From: Ptiloglossa arizonensis
Lineage: Eukaryota; Arthropoda; Insecta; Hymenoptera; Colletidae
DNA: 64,000 nucleotides
NCBI RefSeq assembly: GCF_051014685.1
Contig: NC_135049.1
Span: 33,931,531-33,995,530 of the forward strand
Reading direction: 5' to 3'
The position numbers were made by a program, and so were the translations under genes. Numbering within the stretch: position 1 is the stretch's first letter; each line of letters opens with the position of its first letter. Positions 49,830 through 62,943 of the stretch are shown piece after piece. The notes under the pieces are model-generated. The model had not been told where the DNA came from. It did not search any database and saw only the letters and a list, made by a program, of their open reading frames with translations.

Positions 49830-52800
49830 AGCGCCGCCACCGGACCCATCAGCGCCGCCACCGGGCCTATCAGCACCGCCCCCGGACGCGTCAGCGCCGC
49901 CACCGGACCTCTCAGAACCACCACAGGAACTCTCAGCGACGCCAAATGACTTCAGACCTAACCCAGAACTAACCCAGACCTAACACAGACGTAACACAGT
50001 CCTGACCTAGGTTCTAAACTCGAAAATAACCCTAATCCTTCAGCGACTCCACAGGACCTCTCAAAGCCAACACAGGACCCCCCGCGCCACCACATGACTC
50101 CAGACCTAACCCAGACGTAAACAAGTCCTGACCCCGGAACTAACCCCAGAAATAACACGGACCCCACAGCGCCGCCACAGGAGCCCTCATCGCCGCCACA
50201 GGACCCCGGGCCTAACCCAGACCTAACCCCTCAGAACCGCCACAGGACACCTCAGCGCCGCCACAGGGACTCCCAGAGCCACCACAGGACCCCTAATCTC
50301 CGCCACAAGACCGCAGACCTAACCCAGACGTAACCCTGACCAAACCCAGACCTAACCCAGAACTAACCCAGATCTAACTCAGACCTAACCCAGATCTAAC
50401 TCAGACCTAACCCAGACCTAACCCAGAACTAACCCAGACCTAACGCAGATCTAACTCAGACGTAACCCAGTCCTGACCCCGGAACTAACCCGGACCCCTC
50501 AGCGACGCCACAAACCCCTCATCACCGCCACAGGGGCCCCCAATACCACCACAGAATCCCGGACCTAACCCAGACCTAACCCAGAACTATCTCAGAACTA
50601 ACGCAGATCTAACTCAGACGTAACCTAGTCCTGACCGCGGACCGAACCCCGGAAGTAACCCGGAGACCTCAGCGACACCACCAGACCCCTCAGCGCCGCT
50701 ACAGGGCCACGGTCCTAACCCAGAACCCCAGACCTAACCCAGACCTAACCCAGATCTAACCCAGACCTAACTCAGACCTAACCCAGACCTAACCCAGAAC
50801 TAACCCAGACCTAACGCATATCTAATTCAGACGTAACCCAGTCCTGAACCCGACCGAACCCCGGAACGCACCCGGACACCTCAGCCACGCCACCGGAACC
50901 CTCAGCGGCGCCACATGACCCCGGACCTAACCTAGACCTAACCCAGACCAAACGTAGACTTAATCCAGTCCTGACCCCGAGCCTAACACCGGAACTAACC
51001 CGGAAACCTCAGCGCCACCACAAACTCCTCATCAACGCCACAGGGGCCACCAGCACCACCACAGAATTCCGGACCTAACCCAGACCTAACCCAGAACTAA
51101 CCCAGACCTCACGCAGATCTAAGTCAGACGTAACTCAGTCCTGACCCCGACCGAACTCCAGAACTCACCCGGTCCCCTCAGCCGCGCCACCTGACCCCTC
51201 AGCGGCGCCACATGTCCCCGGACCTAACCTAGACCTAACCCAAACCATACGTAGAGTTAACCCAGTCCTGACCCCGGACCTAACACCGGAGCTAACCCTG
51301 AACCCTCAGCGCCACCACAAACCACTCATCACCGCCACAGGGGCCCCCAGCGCCACCACAGAACCACGGACCTAACCCAGACCTAACCCAGACCTAACCC
51401 AGAACTAACCCAGAACTAACCCAGACCTAACGCAGATCTAACTCAGGCGTAACCCAGCCCTTACCGCGGACCGAACCCCGGTAATAACCCGGAGACATCA
51501 GTGACACCTCCGGACCCCTCAGCGCCGCCACAGGGCCTCGGTCCTAACCCAGAACCCCAGACCTGACCCAGACCGAACCCAGACCTAACCCAGAACTAAC
51601 CCAGACCTAACTCAGACCTAACCCAGACCTAACCCAGAACTAACCCAGACCTAACCCAGAACTAACCCAGACCTAACGCAGATCTAACTGAGACGTAACC
51701 CAGTCCTGACCCCGGAACCCACAGCGACGCCGCCGAACTCCTCAGCGGCGCCACACGACCCCGGACCTAACCTAGACCTAACCCAGACCAAACGTAGACT
51801 TAACCCAGTCCTGACCCCGGACCTAACACCGGATATAACCCGGAACCCTCAGCGCCACCACAAACTCCTCAACGCCGCCACACGAGCCTTCATTGCCGCC
51901 ACAGGACCCCGGGCCTAACCTAGACTTAACCCCTCAGAATCGCCACAGGACCCCTCAGAGCCGCGACAGGACACCTCAGCGCCGCCACAGGGACTCTCAG
52001 AGCCACCACAGGACCCCTCAACCCCGCCACAAGACCGCAGACCTAACCCAGACCTAACCCTGACCAAACCTAGACCTAACCCAGATCTAACCCAGACCTA
52101 ACCCAGACCTAACCCAGACCTAACCCAGACCTAACCCAGACCAAACGTAGACTTAACCCAGTCCTGACCCCGGACCTAATACCGGAATTAACACGGAACC
52201 CTCAGCGCCACCACAAACTCCTCATCACCGCCACAGGGGCCCCCAGCACCACCACAGAATCCCGGACCTAACCCAGACCTAACCCAGAACTAACCCAGAA
52301 CTAACGCAGATCTAACTCAGACGTAACCTAGTCCTGACCGCGGACCGAACCCCGGAAGTAACCCGGAGACCTAAGCGACACCACCGGACCCCTTAGCGCC
52401 GCCACAGGGCCTCGGTCCTAACCCAGAACCCCAGACCTAACCCAGACCTAACCCAGACCTAACCCAGATCTAACCCAGATCTAACTCAGACCTAACCCAG
52501 ACCTAACCCAGAACTAACCCAGACCTAACGCAGATCTAACTCAGACGTAGCCCAGTCCTGACCCCGACCGAAACTCGGAAATCACCCGGAGCCCTCAGCC
52601 ACGCCACCGGACCCCTCAGCGGCGCCACATGACCTCGGACCTAACCTAGACCTAACCCAGACCAAACGTAGGCTTAACCCAGTCCTGACCCCGGGCCTAA
52701 CACCGGAACTAACACGGAAACCTCAGCGCCACCACAAACTCCTCATCACCGCCACAGGGGCCCCCAGCACCGCCACAGAATCCCGGACCTAACCCATTGC

Positions 52801-55800
52801 TAAACCAGAACTAACCCAGACCTAACCCAGACCTAACCGAGACCTAACCCAGACCTAACCCAGACCTAACGCAGATCTAACTTAGACGTAACCCAGTCCT
52901 GACCCCGGACCGAACCCCGGAAGTAAACCGGAGGCCTCAGCGACACCACCGGACCCCTCAACGCCTCCACAGGGCCACGGTCCTAAACCAGAACCCCAGA
53001 CCTAACCCAGACCTAACCCAGACCTAACCCAGAACTAACCCAGACCTAACGCAGATCTAACTCAGACGTAACCCAGTCCTGACCGCGGACCGGACCCCGG
53101 AAGTATCCCGGAGACATCAGCGACACCACCGGACCCCTCAGCGCCGCCACAGGGTCTCGGTCCTAACACAGAACCTCAGATCTAACCCAGACCTAACCCT
53201 GACCAAACACAGACCTAACCCAGATCTAACCCAGACCTAACTCAGACCTAACCCAGACCTAACCCAGAACTAACCCAGACCTAACGCAGATCTAACTTAG
53301 ACGTAACTCAGTCCTGACCCAGACAGAACCCCGGAACTCACCCGCACTCCTCAGCCCCGCCACCGGACCCCTCAGCGGCGCCACATGTCCCCGGACCTAA
53401 CCTAGACCTAACCCAGACCATACGTAGAGTTAACCCAGTCCTGACCCCGGACCTAACACCGGAGCTAACCCTGAACCCTCAGCGCCACCACAAACCACTC
53501 ATCACCGCCACAGGGGCCCCCAGCGCCACCACAGAACCCCGGACCTAACCCAGACCTAACCCTGACCTAACTCAGACCTAACCCAGACCTAACCAAGAAC
53601 TAACCTAGACCTAACGCAGATCTAACTCAGACGTAACCCAGTCCTGACCGCTGACCGAACCCCGGAAGTATCCCGGAGACCTCAGCGACAACACCGGACC
53701 CCTCAGCGCCGCCACAGGGTCTCGGTCCTAACCCAGAACCCCAGACCTAACTCAGACCTAACCCAGACCAAACCCAGATCTATCCCAGACCTACCTCAGA
53801 CCTAACCCAGACCTAACCCAGAACTAACCCAGAACTAACCCAGACATAACGCAGATCTAACTCAGACGTAACCCAGTCCTGACACCGACCGAACCCCGGA
53901 ACACACCCGGACCCCTCAACCACGCCACCGGACCCCTCAGTGCCGCCACAGGGCCACGGTCCTAACTCAGAACCCCAGACCTAACCCAGACACAACCCTG
54001 ACCAAACCCAGACCTAACCCAGACCTAACCCAGAACTAACCCAGACCTCACGCAGATCTAAGTCAGACGTAACTCAGTCCTGACCCCGACCGAACCCCAG
54101 AACTCACCCGGACCCCTCAGCCACGCCACCTGACCCCTCAGCGGCGCCACATGACCCCGGACCTAACCTAGACCTAACCCAGACCAAACGTAGACTTAAC
54201 CAAATCTTGACCCCGGACCTAACACCGGAACTATCCCGGAACCCTCAGCGCCACCACAATCTTCTCATCACAGCCACAGGGGCCCCCAGCGCCACCACAG
54301 AACCCCGGACCTAACCCAGACCTAACCCTGACCTAACTCAGACCTAACCCAGACCTAACCCAGAACTAACCTAGACCTAACGCAGATCTAACTCAGATGT
54401 AACCCAGTCCTGACCGCTGACCGAACCCCGGAAGTATCCCGGAGACTTCAGCGACACCACCGGACCCCTCAGCGCCGCCACAGGGTCTCGGTCCTAACCC
54501 AGAACCCCAGACCTAACCTAGACCTAACCCAGACCTAACCCAGATATAACCCAGACCTAACTCAGACCTAACCCAGACCTAACCCAGAACTAACCCTGAC
54601 ATAACGCAGATCTAACTCAGACGTAACCCAGTCCTGACCCCGACCGAAACCCGGAACACACCCGGACCCCTCAGCCACGCAACCGGACCCCTGAGCGCCG
54701 CCACAGGGCCACGGTCCTAACTCAGAACCCCAGACCTAACCCAGAAATAACCCTGACCAAACCCAGATCTAACCCAGACCTAACCCAGAACTAACCCAGA
54801 CCTCACGCAGATCTAAGTCAGACGTAACTCAGTCCTGACCCCGACCGAACCCCAGAACTCACCCGGACCCCTCAGCCACGCCACCTGACCCCTCAGCGGC
54901 GCCACATGACCCCGGACCTAACCTAGACCTAACCCAGACCAAACGAAGACTTAACCAAGTCCTGACCGCGGACCTAACACCGGAACTAACCCGGAACCCT
55001 CAGCGCCACCACAATCTTCTCATCACCGCCACAGGGGCCCCCAGCGCCACCACAGAACCACGGACCTAACCCAGACCTCACCCAGACCTAACTCAGACTT
55101 AACCCAGACCTAACCCAGAACTAACCTAGACCTAACGCAGATCTAACTCAGACGTAACACAGTCTTGACCGCTGACCGAACCCCGGAAGTATCCCGGAGA
55201 CCTTAGCGTCACCACCGGACCCCTCAGCGCCGCCACAGGGTCTCGGTCCTAACCCAGACCTCCAGACCTAACTCAGACCTAACCCAGACCAAACCCAGAT
55301 CTAACCCAGACCTAACTCAGACCTAACCCAGACCTAACCCAGAACTAACCCAGACATAACGCAGATCTAACTCAGACGTAACCCAGTCCTGACGCCGACC
55401 GAACCCCGGAACACACCCGGACCCCTCAGCCACGCCACCGGACCCCTCAGCGCCGCCACAGGGCCACGGTCCTAACTCAGAACCCCAGGCCTAACCCAGA
55501 CATAACCCTGACCAAACCCAGACCTAACCCAGACCTCACGCAGATCTAAGTCAGACGTAACTCAGTCCTCACCCCGACCGAACCCCAGAACTCACCCGGA
55601 CCCCTCAGCCACGCCACCTGACCCCTCAGCGGCGCCACATGACCCCGGACCTAACCTAGACCTAACCCAGACCAAACGTAGACTTAACCAAGTCCTGACC
55701 CCGGACCTAACACCGGAACTAACCCGGAACCCTCAGCGCCACCACAGTCTTCTCATCACCGCCACAGGGTCCCTCAGCGCCACCACAGAACCCCGGACCT

Positions 55801-58800
55801 AACCCAGACCTAACCAAGATCTAACCTAGACCTAACGCAGTTCTAACTCAGACGTAACCCAGTCCTGACCGCGGACCGAACCCCGGAAGTATCCCGGAGA
55901 CCTCAGCGACACCACCGGAACCCTGAGCGCCGCCACAGGGTCTAGGTCCTAACCCAGAACCCCAGACCTAACCCAGACCTAACCCAGACCTAACCCAGAC
56001 CTAACCCAGACCTAACTCAGACCTAACCCAGACCTAACCCAGAACTAACCCAGACATAACGCAGATCTAAGTCAGACGTAACCCAGTCTTGACCCCGACC
56101 GAACCCCGGAACACACCCGGACCCCTCAGCCACTCCACCGGTCCCCTCAGCGCCGCCACAGGGCCACCGTCCTAACTCAGAACCCCAGACCTAACCCAGA
56201 CATAACCCTGACCAAACCCAGACCTAACCCAGACCTAACCCAGAACTAACCCAGACCTCACGCAGATCTAAGTCAGACGTAACTCAGTCCTGACCCCGAC
56301 CGAACCCCAGAACTCACCCGGACCCCTCAGCCACGCCACCTGACCCCTCAGCGGCGCCACATGACCCCGGACCTAACCTAGACCTAACCCAGACCAAACG
56401 TAGACTTAACCAATTCCTGACCCCGGACCTAACACCGGAACTAACCCGGAACCCTCAGCGCCACCACTTTCTTCTCATCACCGCCACAGGGGCCCTCAGC
56501 GCCCCCACAGATCCCCGGACCTAATCCAGACCTAACCCAGACCTAACCAAGAACTAACCGAGACCTAACGCAGTTCTAACTCAGACGTAACCCAGTCCTG
56601 ACCGCGGACTGAACCCCGGAAGTATCCCGGAGACCTCAGCGACACCACCGGACCCCTGAGCGCCGCCACAGGTTCTAGGTCCTAACCCAGAACCCCAGAC
56701 CTAACCCAGACCTAACCCAGACCTAACCCAGACCTAACTCAGACCTAACCCAGACCTAACCCAGACCTAACTCAGACCTAACCCAGACCTAACCCAGAAC
56801 TAACCCAGACATAACGCAGATCTAACTCAGACGTAACACAGTCTTGACCCCGACCGAACCCCGGAACACACCCGGACCCCTCAGCCACGCCACCGGACCC
56901 CTCAGCGCCGCCACAGGGCCACGGTCCTAACTCAGAACCCCAGACCTATCCCAGACATAACCCTGACCAAACCAGACCTAACCCAGACCTAACCCAGAAC
57001 TAACCCAGACCTCACACAGATCTAAGTCAGACGTAACTCAGTCCTGACCCCGACCGAACCCCAGAACTCACCCGGACCCCTCAGCCACGCCACCTGACCC
57101 CTCAGCGGCGCCACATGACCCCGGACCTAACCTAGACCTAACCCAGACCAAACGTAGACTTAACCAATTCCTGACCCCGGACCTAACACCGGAACTAACC
57201 CGGAACCCTCAGCGCCACCACAATCTTCTCATCACGGCCACAGGGGCCCCCAGCGCCACCACAGAACCCCGGACCTAACTCAGACCTAACCCAGACCTAA
57301 CCCAGAACTAACCCAGACATAACGCAGATCTAACTCAGACGTAACCCAGTCTTGACCCCGACCGAACCCCGGAACACACCCGGACCCCTCAGCCACGCCA
57401 CCGGTCCCCTCAGCGCCGCCACAGGGCCACGGTCCTAACTCAGAACCCCAGACCTAACCCAGACATGACCCTGACCAAACCCAGACCTAACCCAGACCTA
57501 ACCCAGAACTAACCCAGACCTCACGCAGATCTAAGTCAGACGTAACTCAGTCCTGACCCCGACCGAACGCCAGAACTCACCCGGACCCCTCAGCCACGCC
57601 ACCTGACCCCTCAGCGGCGCCACACGACCCCGGACCTAACCTAGACCTAACCCAGACCAAACGTAGACTTAACCAATTCCTGACCCCGGACCTAACACCG
57701 GAACTAACCCGGAACCCTCAGCGCCACCACAATCTTCTCATCACCGCCAGAGGGGCCCTCAGCGCCACCACAGATCCCCGGACCTAACCCAGACCTAACC
57801 CAGACCTAACCAAGAACTAACCGAGACCTAACGCAGTTCTAACTCAGACGTAACCCAGTCCTGACCGCGGACCGAACCCCGGAAGTATCCCGGAGACCTC
57901 AGCGACACCACCGGACCCCTGAGCGCCGCCACAGGTTCTAGGTCCTAACCCAGAACCCCAGACCTAACCCAGACCTAACCCAGACCTAACCCAGACCTAA
58001 CTCAGACCTAACCCAGACCTAACCCAGAACTAACCCAGACATAACGCAGATCTAACTCAGACGTAACCCAGTCTTGACCCCGACCGAACCCCGGAACACA
58101 CCCGGACCCCTCAGCCACGCCACCGGACCCCTCAGCGCCGCCACAGGGCCACGGTCCTAACTCAGAACCCCAGACCTAACCCAGACATAACCCTGACCAA
58201 ACCCAGACCTAACCCAGACCTAACCCAGAACTAACCCAGTCCTCACGCACATCTAAGTCAGACGTAACTCAGTCCTGACCCCGACCGAACCCCAGAACTC
58301 ACCCGGACCCCTCAGCCACGTCACCTGACCCCTCAGCGGCGCCACATGACCCCGGACCTAACCTAGACCTAACCCAGACCAAACGTAGACTTAACCAATT
58401 CCTGACCCCGGACCTAACACCGGAACTAACCCGGAACCCTCAGCGCCACCACAATCTTCTCATCACGGCCACAGGGGCCCCCAGCGCCACCACAGAACCC
58501 CGGACCTAACCCAGACCTAACCCAGACCTAAACCAGAACTAACCCAGACATAACGCAGATCTAACTCAGACGTAACCCAGCCCTGACCGGTGACCGAACC
58601 CCGGAAGTATCCCGGAGACCTCAGCGACACCACCGGACCCCTCTGCGCCGACACAGGGTCTCGGTCCTAACCCAGAACCCCAGACCTAACCCAGACCTAA
58701 CCCAGACCTAACCCAGATCTAACCCAGACCTAACTCAGACCTAACCCAGGCCTAACCCAGAACTAACCCAGACATAACGCAGATCTAACTCAGACGTAAC

Positions 58801-59460
58801 CCAGTCCTGACCCCGACCGAACGCCGGAACACACCCGGACCCCTCAGCCACGCCACCGGACCCCTCAGCGCCGCCACAGGGCCACGGTCCTAACTCAGAA
58901 CCCCAGACCTAACCCAGACATAACCCTGACCAAACCCAGACCTAACCCAGACCTAACCCAGAACTAACCCAGACCTCACGCAGATCTAAGTCAGACGTAA
59001 CTCAGTCCTGACCCCGACCGAACCCCAGAACTCACCCGGACCCCTCAGCCACGCCACCTGACCCCTCAGCGGCGCCACACGACCCCGGACCTAACCTAGA
59101 CCTAACCCAGACCAAACGTAGACTTAACCAAGTCCTGACCCCGGACCTAACACCGGAACTAACCCGGAACCCTCAGCGCCACCACAATCTTCTCATCACT
59201 GCCACAGGGGCCCCCAGCGCCACCACAGAACCCCGGAACTAACCCAGACCTAACCCAGACCTAACTCAGACCTAACCCAGACCTAACCCAGAACTAACCC
59301 AGACCTAACGCAGATCTAACTCTGACGTAACCCAGTCCTGACCCCGGACCGAACCGCGGAAGTAACCCGGAGACCTCAGGGACACCACCGGTCCCCTCAG
59401 CGCCGCCACAGTGCCTCGGTCCTAACCCAGACCTAACCCAGACCTAACCCAGACCTAACT
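49830..59460 (-). repeat. subtelomeric GC-rich block with inverted telomere-like units
   Basis: Degenerate 11-bp units CCTAACCCAGA (reverse complement of the telomere motif TTAGGTCTGGG, permuted) with variants such as ACTAACCCAGA, TCTAACTCAGA and CGTAACCCAGT. They alternate with spacers such as TCAGCGCCGCCACAGG and CACCACCGGACCCCTCAG. A spacer landmark GGAAGTATCCCGGAGAC, or near matches, recurs at about 53,664, 54,430, 55,185, 55,885, 56,618, 57,881, 58,603 and 59,358, giving higher-order blocks of mostly 700-770 bp and one of 1,263 bp. The C-rich strand is on plus, opposite to the terminal array. No gene. Confidence 0.93.
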
Positions 59461-59468
59461 CCGTAACT

Positions 59469-59747
59469 AGTTGTACCGGTATTGTATAAATGATAAGAAG
59501 TAAGCAAACTTAATTTAAAATGTATAACAAACAATTATTACTTCACATGTGTGAAAAAGTTAATAAACTTAAGCAACATGTTAGAAAGCATTTTCAGTAT
59601 TGAAATTCGATTAAAATTAATTTCTATGACCACGTTAACTCTTTGTAACGAGTGAATTTAGATACAGAAGTAAATATGCATGTAAATAATATGGTAATTG
59701 TTACATTCATATTCCGAAGACTCGTAAATGTTAATAATGATCGAGGA
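59469..59747 (+). repeat. dispersed AT-rich segment, copy B
   Basis: Second copy of the segment at 36,863-37,145, with several small indels. It sits between the inverted telomere-like block and the terminal region, so the two copies lie at the outer edges of the satellite plus subtelomere complex. Confidence 0.88.
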
Positions 59748-59960
59748 GATGAACAAGCATTCACTAAACCCGTTCGCCTTGATAGATTTCCGAATTTGTT
59801 TATGTATATTTATCATAATTATTAACAATCTTCCACAGGACCATAGTATGGACTATTACAAAGAATATCCTGGTTAAAATAATGGCGGAAGTGCACTTAA
59901 ATTGATTGAAAATTACTTTAAGACCAATTGACGCAACTGCCGAATTACCTTCTCCGAGGG

Positions 59961-60025
59961 TATATAAGGAGGTACCGGTTGCGAAAATTTTCATTCCGCG
60001 GGGAGATCCCGAGGTGGACGGATCT
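59961..60025 (+). promoter_or_regulatory. candidate TATA-Inr-DPE core promoter facing the telomere
   Basis: TATATAAGG at 59,961; an initiator-like TCATTC with its A at 59,993, 32 nt downstream; and GGATCT at 60,020-60,025, which is +28 to +33 from that A and fits the insect DPE consensus. A partial MTE-like match lies at +18 to +27. Spacing agrees with arthropod core promoters. Transcription would run right into the C-rich minisatellite and then the G-rich telomere strand. It could also be the internal promoter of a decayed retroelement. Confidence 0.5.
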
Positions 60026-60029
60026 CCAA

Positions 60030-60815
60030 AGGCCCGGAGGACCAGCCCGGACCAGCCTGGACCAGCCTCAGGACCCCACCTCCCGAGGAACACCCCACCG
60101 ACCCAGGACACCCCAGCGCCACAGGAGCCCCGTCCGCCCCAGGAGCCCCCACCACAGCAGGAACCGCCACCGTCCCGGAAGCCTCCACCGCCACAGGAGC
60201 CCCCACCGTCCCGGGAGCCCCCACCGGCCCAGGAGCCCCCACCGGCCCAGGAGCCCCCACCGCCACCGGAGCCTCCACCGACCCAGGGCCCCCCTCCGTC
60301 ACAGGACCCCCACCGCTCCAGGACCCCCCAGAGCCCCAGAATCCCCCATCGCCCGAACACACCCCAACACCCCCCAACACGACCCAACACGACCCAACAC
60401 CCCCCTAACCCCCAGGAGCCCCAACACGCCCAGGACCCTCCACCGTCCCAGGACCCCCCACCGCTTCAGGACCCCCCACCGCTTCAGGAGCCCACAACGC
60501 CCCAGGACCATCCACCGCCACAGGACCCCCCCCCACCCCGCTCCAGGACCCCCTAACAACCTCAGGACCCACAACACCCCCAGGACCCCCACCGCCCGCC
60601 AGGACCCGCCGCCGCACGGCAGGACCCCGCACTGCTCCAGGATCCCCTATCGCCCCAGGATCACCCATCGCCACAGGATCCGCCAACACACCCAGGACCC
60701 CCAAAACCCCTGAGGAACCCCCAACACCCCCTGGAAACACACCGACGCCAGGACCCCCACCGATGCAGGACGCTCCTCCGCTCCAGGACACCCGAACACC
60801 CCCAGGTCCTCACTA
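60030..60815 (+). repeat. GC-rich degenerate minisatellite (Pro-codon rich)
   Basis: Units like CAGGACCCCCCACCG and CAGGAGCCCCCACCG repeat irregularly with a period near 15 bp, then longer variants. It is open in several frames on both strands; the longest plus frames (from 59,906 and 59,928) begin at non-ATG codons and differ only by frame, so I treat them as repeat artefacts, not as a proline-rich gene. Confidence 0.8.
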
Positions 60816-60817
60816 GG

Positions 60818-62456
60818 TTAGGACCGGGTTAGGTCTGGGTTAGGTCCGGGTTAGGACCGGGTTAGGTCCGGGTTAGGACCGGGTTAGGTCCGGGTTAGGA
60901 CCGGGTTAGGTCCGGGTTAGGACCGGGTTAGGTCCGGGTTAGGACCGGGTTAGGTCCGGGTTAGGACCGGGTTAGGTCCGGGTTAGGACCGGGTTAGGTC
61001 CGGGTTAGGACCGGGTTAGGTCCGGGTTAGGACCGGGTTAGGTCCGGGTTAGGACCGGGTTAGGTCCGGGTTAGGACCGGGTTAGGTCCGGGTTAGGACC
61101 GGGTTAGGTCCGGGTTAGGACCGGGTTAGGTCCGGGTTAGGACCGGGTTAGGTCCGGGTTAGGACCGGGTTAGGTCCGGGTTAGGACCGGGTTAGGTCCG
61201 GGTTAGGACCGGGTTAGGTCCGGGTTAGGACCGGGTTAGGTCCGGGTTAGGACCGGGTTAGGTCCGGGTTAGGACCGGGTTAGGTCCGGGTTAGGACCGG
61301 GTTAGGTCCGGGTTAGGACCGGGTTAGGTCCGGGTTAGGACCGGGTTAGGTCCGGGTTAGGACCGGGTTAGGTCCGGGTTAGGACCGGGTTAGGTCCGGG
61401 TTAGGACCGGGTTAGGTCCGGGTTAGGACCGGGTTAGGTCCGGGTTAGGACCGGGTTAGGTCCGGGTTAGGACCGGGTTAGGTCCGGGTTAGGACCGGGT
61501 TAGGTCCGGGTTAGGACCGGGTTAGGTCCGGGTTAGGACCGGGTTAGGTCCGGGTTAGGACCGGGTTAGGTCCGGGTTAGGACCGGGTTAGGTCCGGGTT
61601 AGGACCGGGTTAGGTCCGGGTTAGGACCGGGTTAGGTCCGGGTTAGGACCGGGTTAGGTCCGGGTTAGGACCGGGTTAGGTCCGGGTTAGGACCGGGTTA
61701 GGTCCGGGTTAGGACCGGGTTAGGTCCGGGTTAGGACCGGGTTAGGTCCGGGTTAGGACCGGGTTAGGTCCGGGTTAGGACCGGGTTAGGTCCGGGTTAG
61801 GACCGGGTTAGGTCCGGGTTAGGACCGGGTTAGGTCCGGGTTAGGACCGGGTTAGGTCCGGGTTAGGACCGGGTTAGGTCCGGGTTAGGACCGGGTTAGG
61901 TCCGGGTTAGGACCGGGTTAGGTCCGGGTTAGGACCGGGTTAGGTCCGGGTTAGGACCGGGTTAGGTCCGGGTTAGGACCGGGTTAGGTCCGGGTTAGGA
62001 CCGGGTTAGGTCCGGGTTAGGACCGGGTTAGGTCCGGGTTAGGACCGGGTTAGGTCCGGGTTAGGACCGGGTTAGGTCCGGGTTAGGACCGGGTTAGGTC
62101 CGGGTTAGGACCGGGTTAGGTCCGGGTTAGGACCGGGTTAGGTCCGGGTTAGGACCGGGTTAGGTCCGGGTTAGGACCGGGTTAGGTCCGGGTTAGGACC
62201 GGGTTAGGTCCGGGTTAGGACCGGGTTAGGTCCGGGTTAGGACCGGGTTAGGTCCGGGTTAGGACCGGGTTAGGTCCGGGTTAGGACCGGGTTAGGTCCG
62301 GGTTAGGACCGGGTTAGGTCCGGGTTAGGACCGGGTTAGGTCCGGGTTAGGACCGGGTTAGGTCCGGGTTAGGACCGGGTTAGGTCCGGGTTAGGACCGG
62401 GTTAGGTCCGGGTTAGGACCGGGTTAGGTCCGGGTTAGGACCGGGTTAGGTCCGGG
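60818..62456 (+). repeat. inner telomeric array, alternating 11-mers
   Basis: About 74 near-perfect double units of TTAGGACCGGG followed by TTAGGTCCGGG (22-bp period). The first few units also include one TTAGGTCTGGG. Each double unit can fold as GGACC, loop GGGTTA, GGTCC. Confidence 0.97.
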
Positions 62457-62843
62457 TTAGGTCTGGGTTAGGTCTGGGTTAGGTCTGGGTTAGGTCTGGG
62501 TTAGGTCTGGGTTAGGTCTGGGTTAGGTCTGGGTTAGGTCTGGGTTAGGTCTGGGTTAGGTCTGGGTTAGGTCTGGGTTAGGTCTGGGTTAGGTCTGGGT
62601 TAGGTCTGGGTTAGGTCTGGGTTAGGTCTGGGTTAGGTCTGGGTTAGGTCTGGGTTAGGTCTGGGTTAGGTCTGGGTTAGGTCTGGGTTAGGTCTGGGTT
62701 AGGTCTGGGTTAGGTCTGGGTTAGGTCTGGGTTAGGTCTGGGTTAGGTCTGGGTTAGGTCTGGGTTAGGTCTGGGTTAGGTCTGGGTTAGGTCTGGGTTA
62801 GGTCTGGGTTAGGTCTGGGTTAGGTCTGGGTTAGGTCTGGGTT
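62457..62843 (+). repeat. telomeric array TTAGGTCTGGG
   Basis: About 35 perfect tandem copies of the 11-bp motif TTAGGTCTGGG running to the gap. Motifs of this type replace the insect TTAGG telomere in some bees. The G-rich strand runs 5' to 3' rightward, the polarity of a right-hand chromosome end. Confidence 0.96.
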
Positions 62844-62943
62844 NNNNNNNNNNNNNNNNNNNNNNNNNNNNNNNNNNNNNNNNNNNNNNNNNNNNNNNNN
62901 NNNNNNNNNNNNNNNNNNNNNNNNNNNNNNNNNNNNNNNNNNN
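62844..62943. other. assembly gap, 100 N
   Basis: Exactly 100 unknown bases, a conventional scaffolding spacer of unknown true length. It directly follows the telomeric array. Confidence 0.99.

Noticed and set aside
49830..59460. CRISPR-like array because of regular repeats with spacers
   Set aside because: Units are degenerate telomere-type 11-mers with recurring, not unique, spacers in a eukaryotic context.
59906..60713. Proline-rich protein of about 216-261 residues before the telomere
   Set aside because: The frames open on non-ATG codons, overlap each other in two phases and are also open on the other strand; the sequence is a degenerate minisatellite of CAGGACCCCC-type units.
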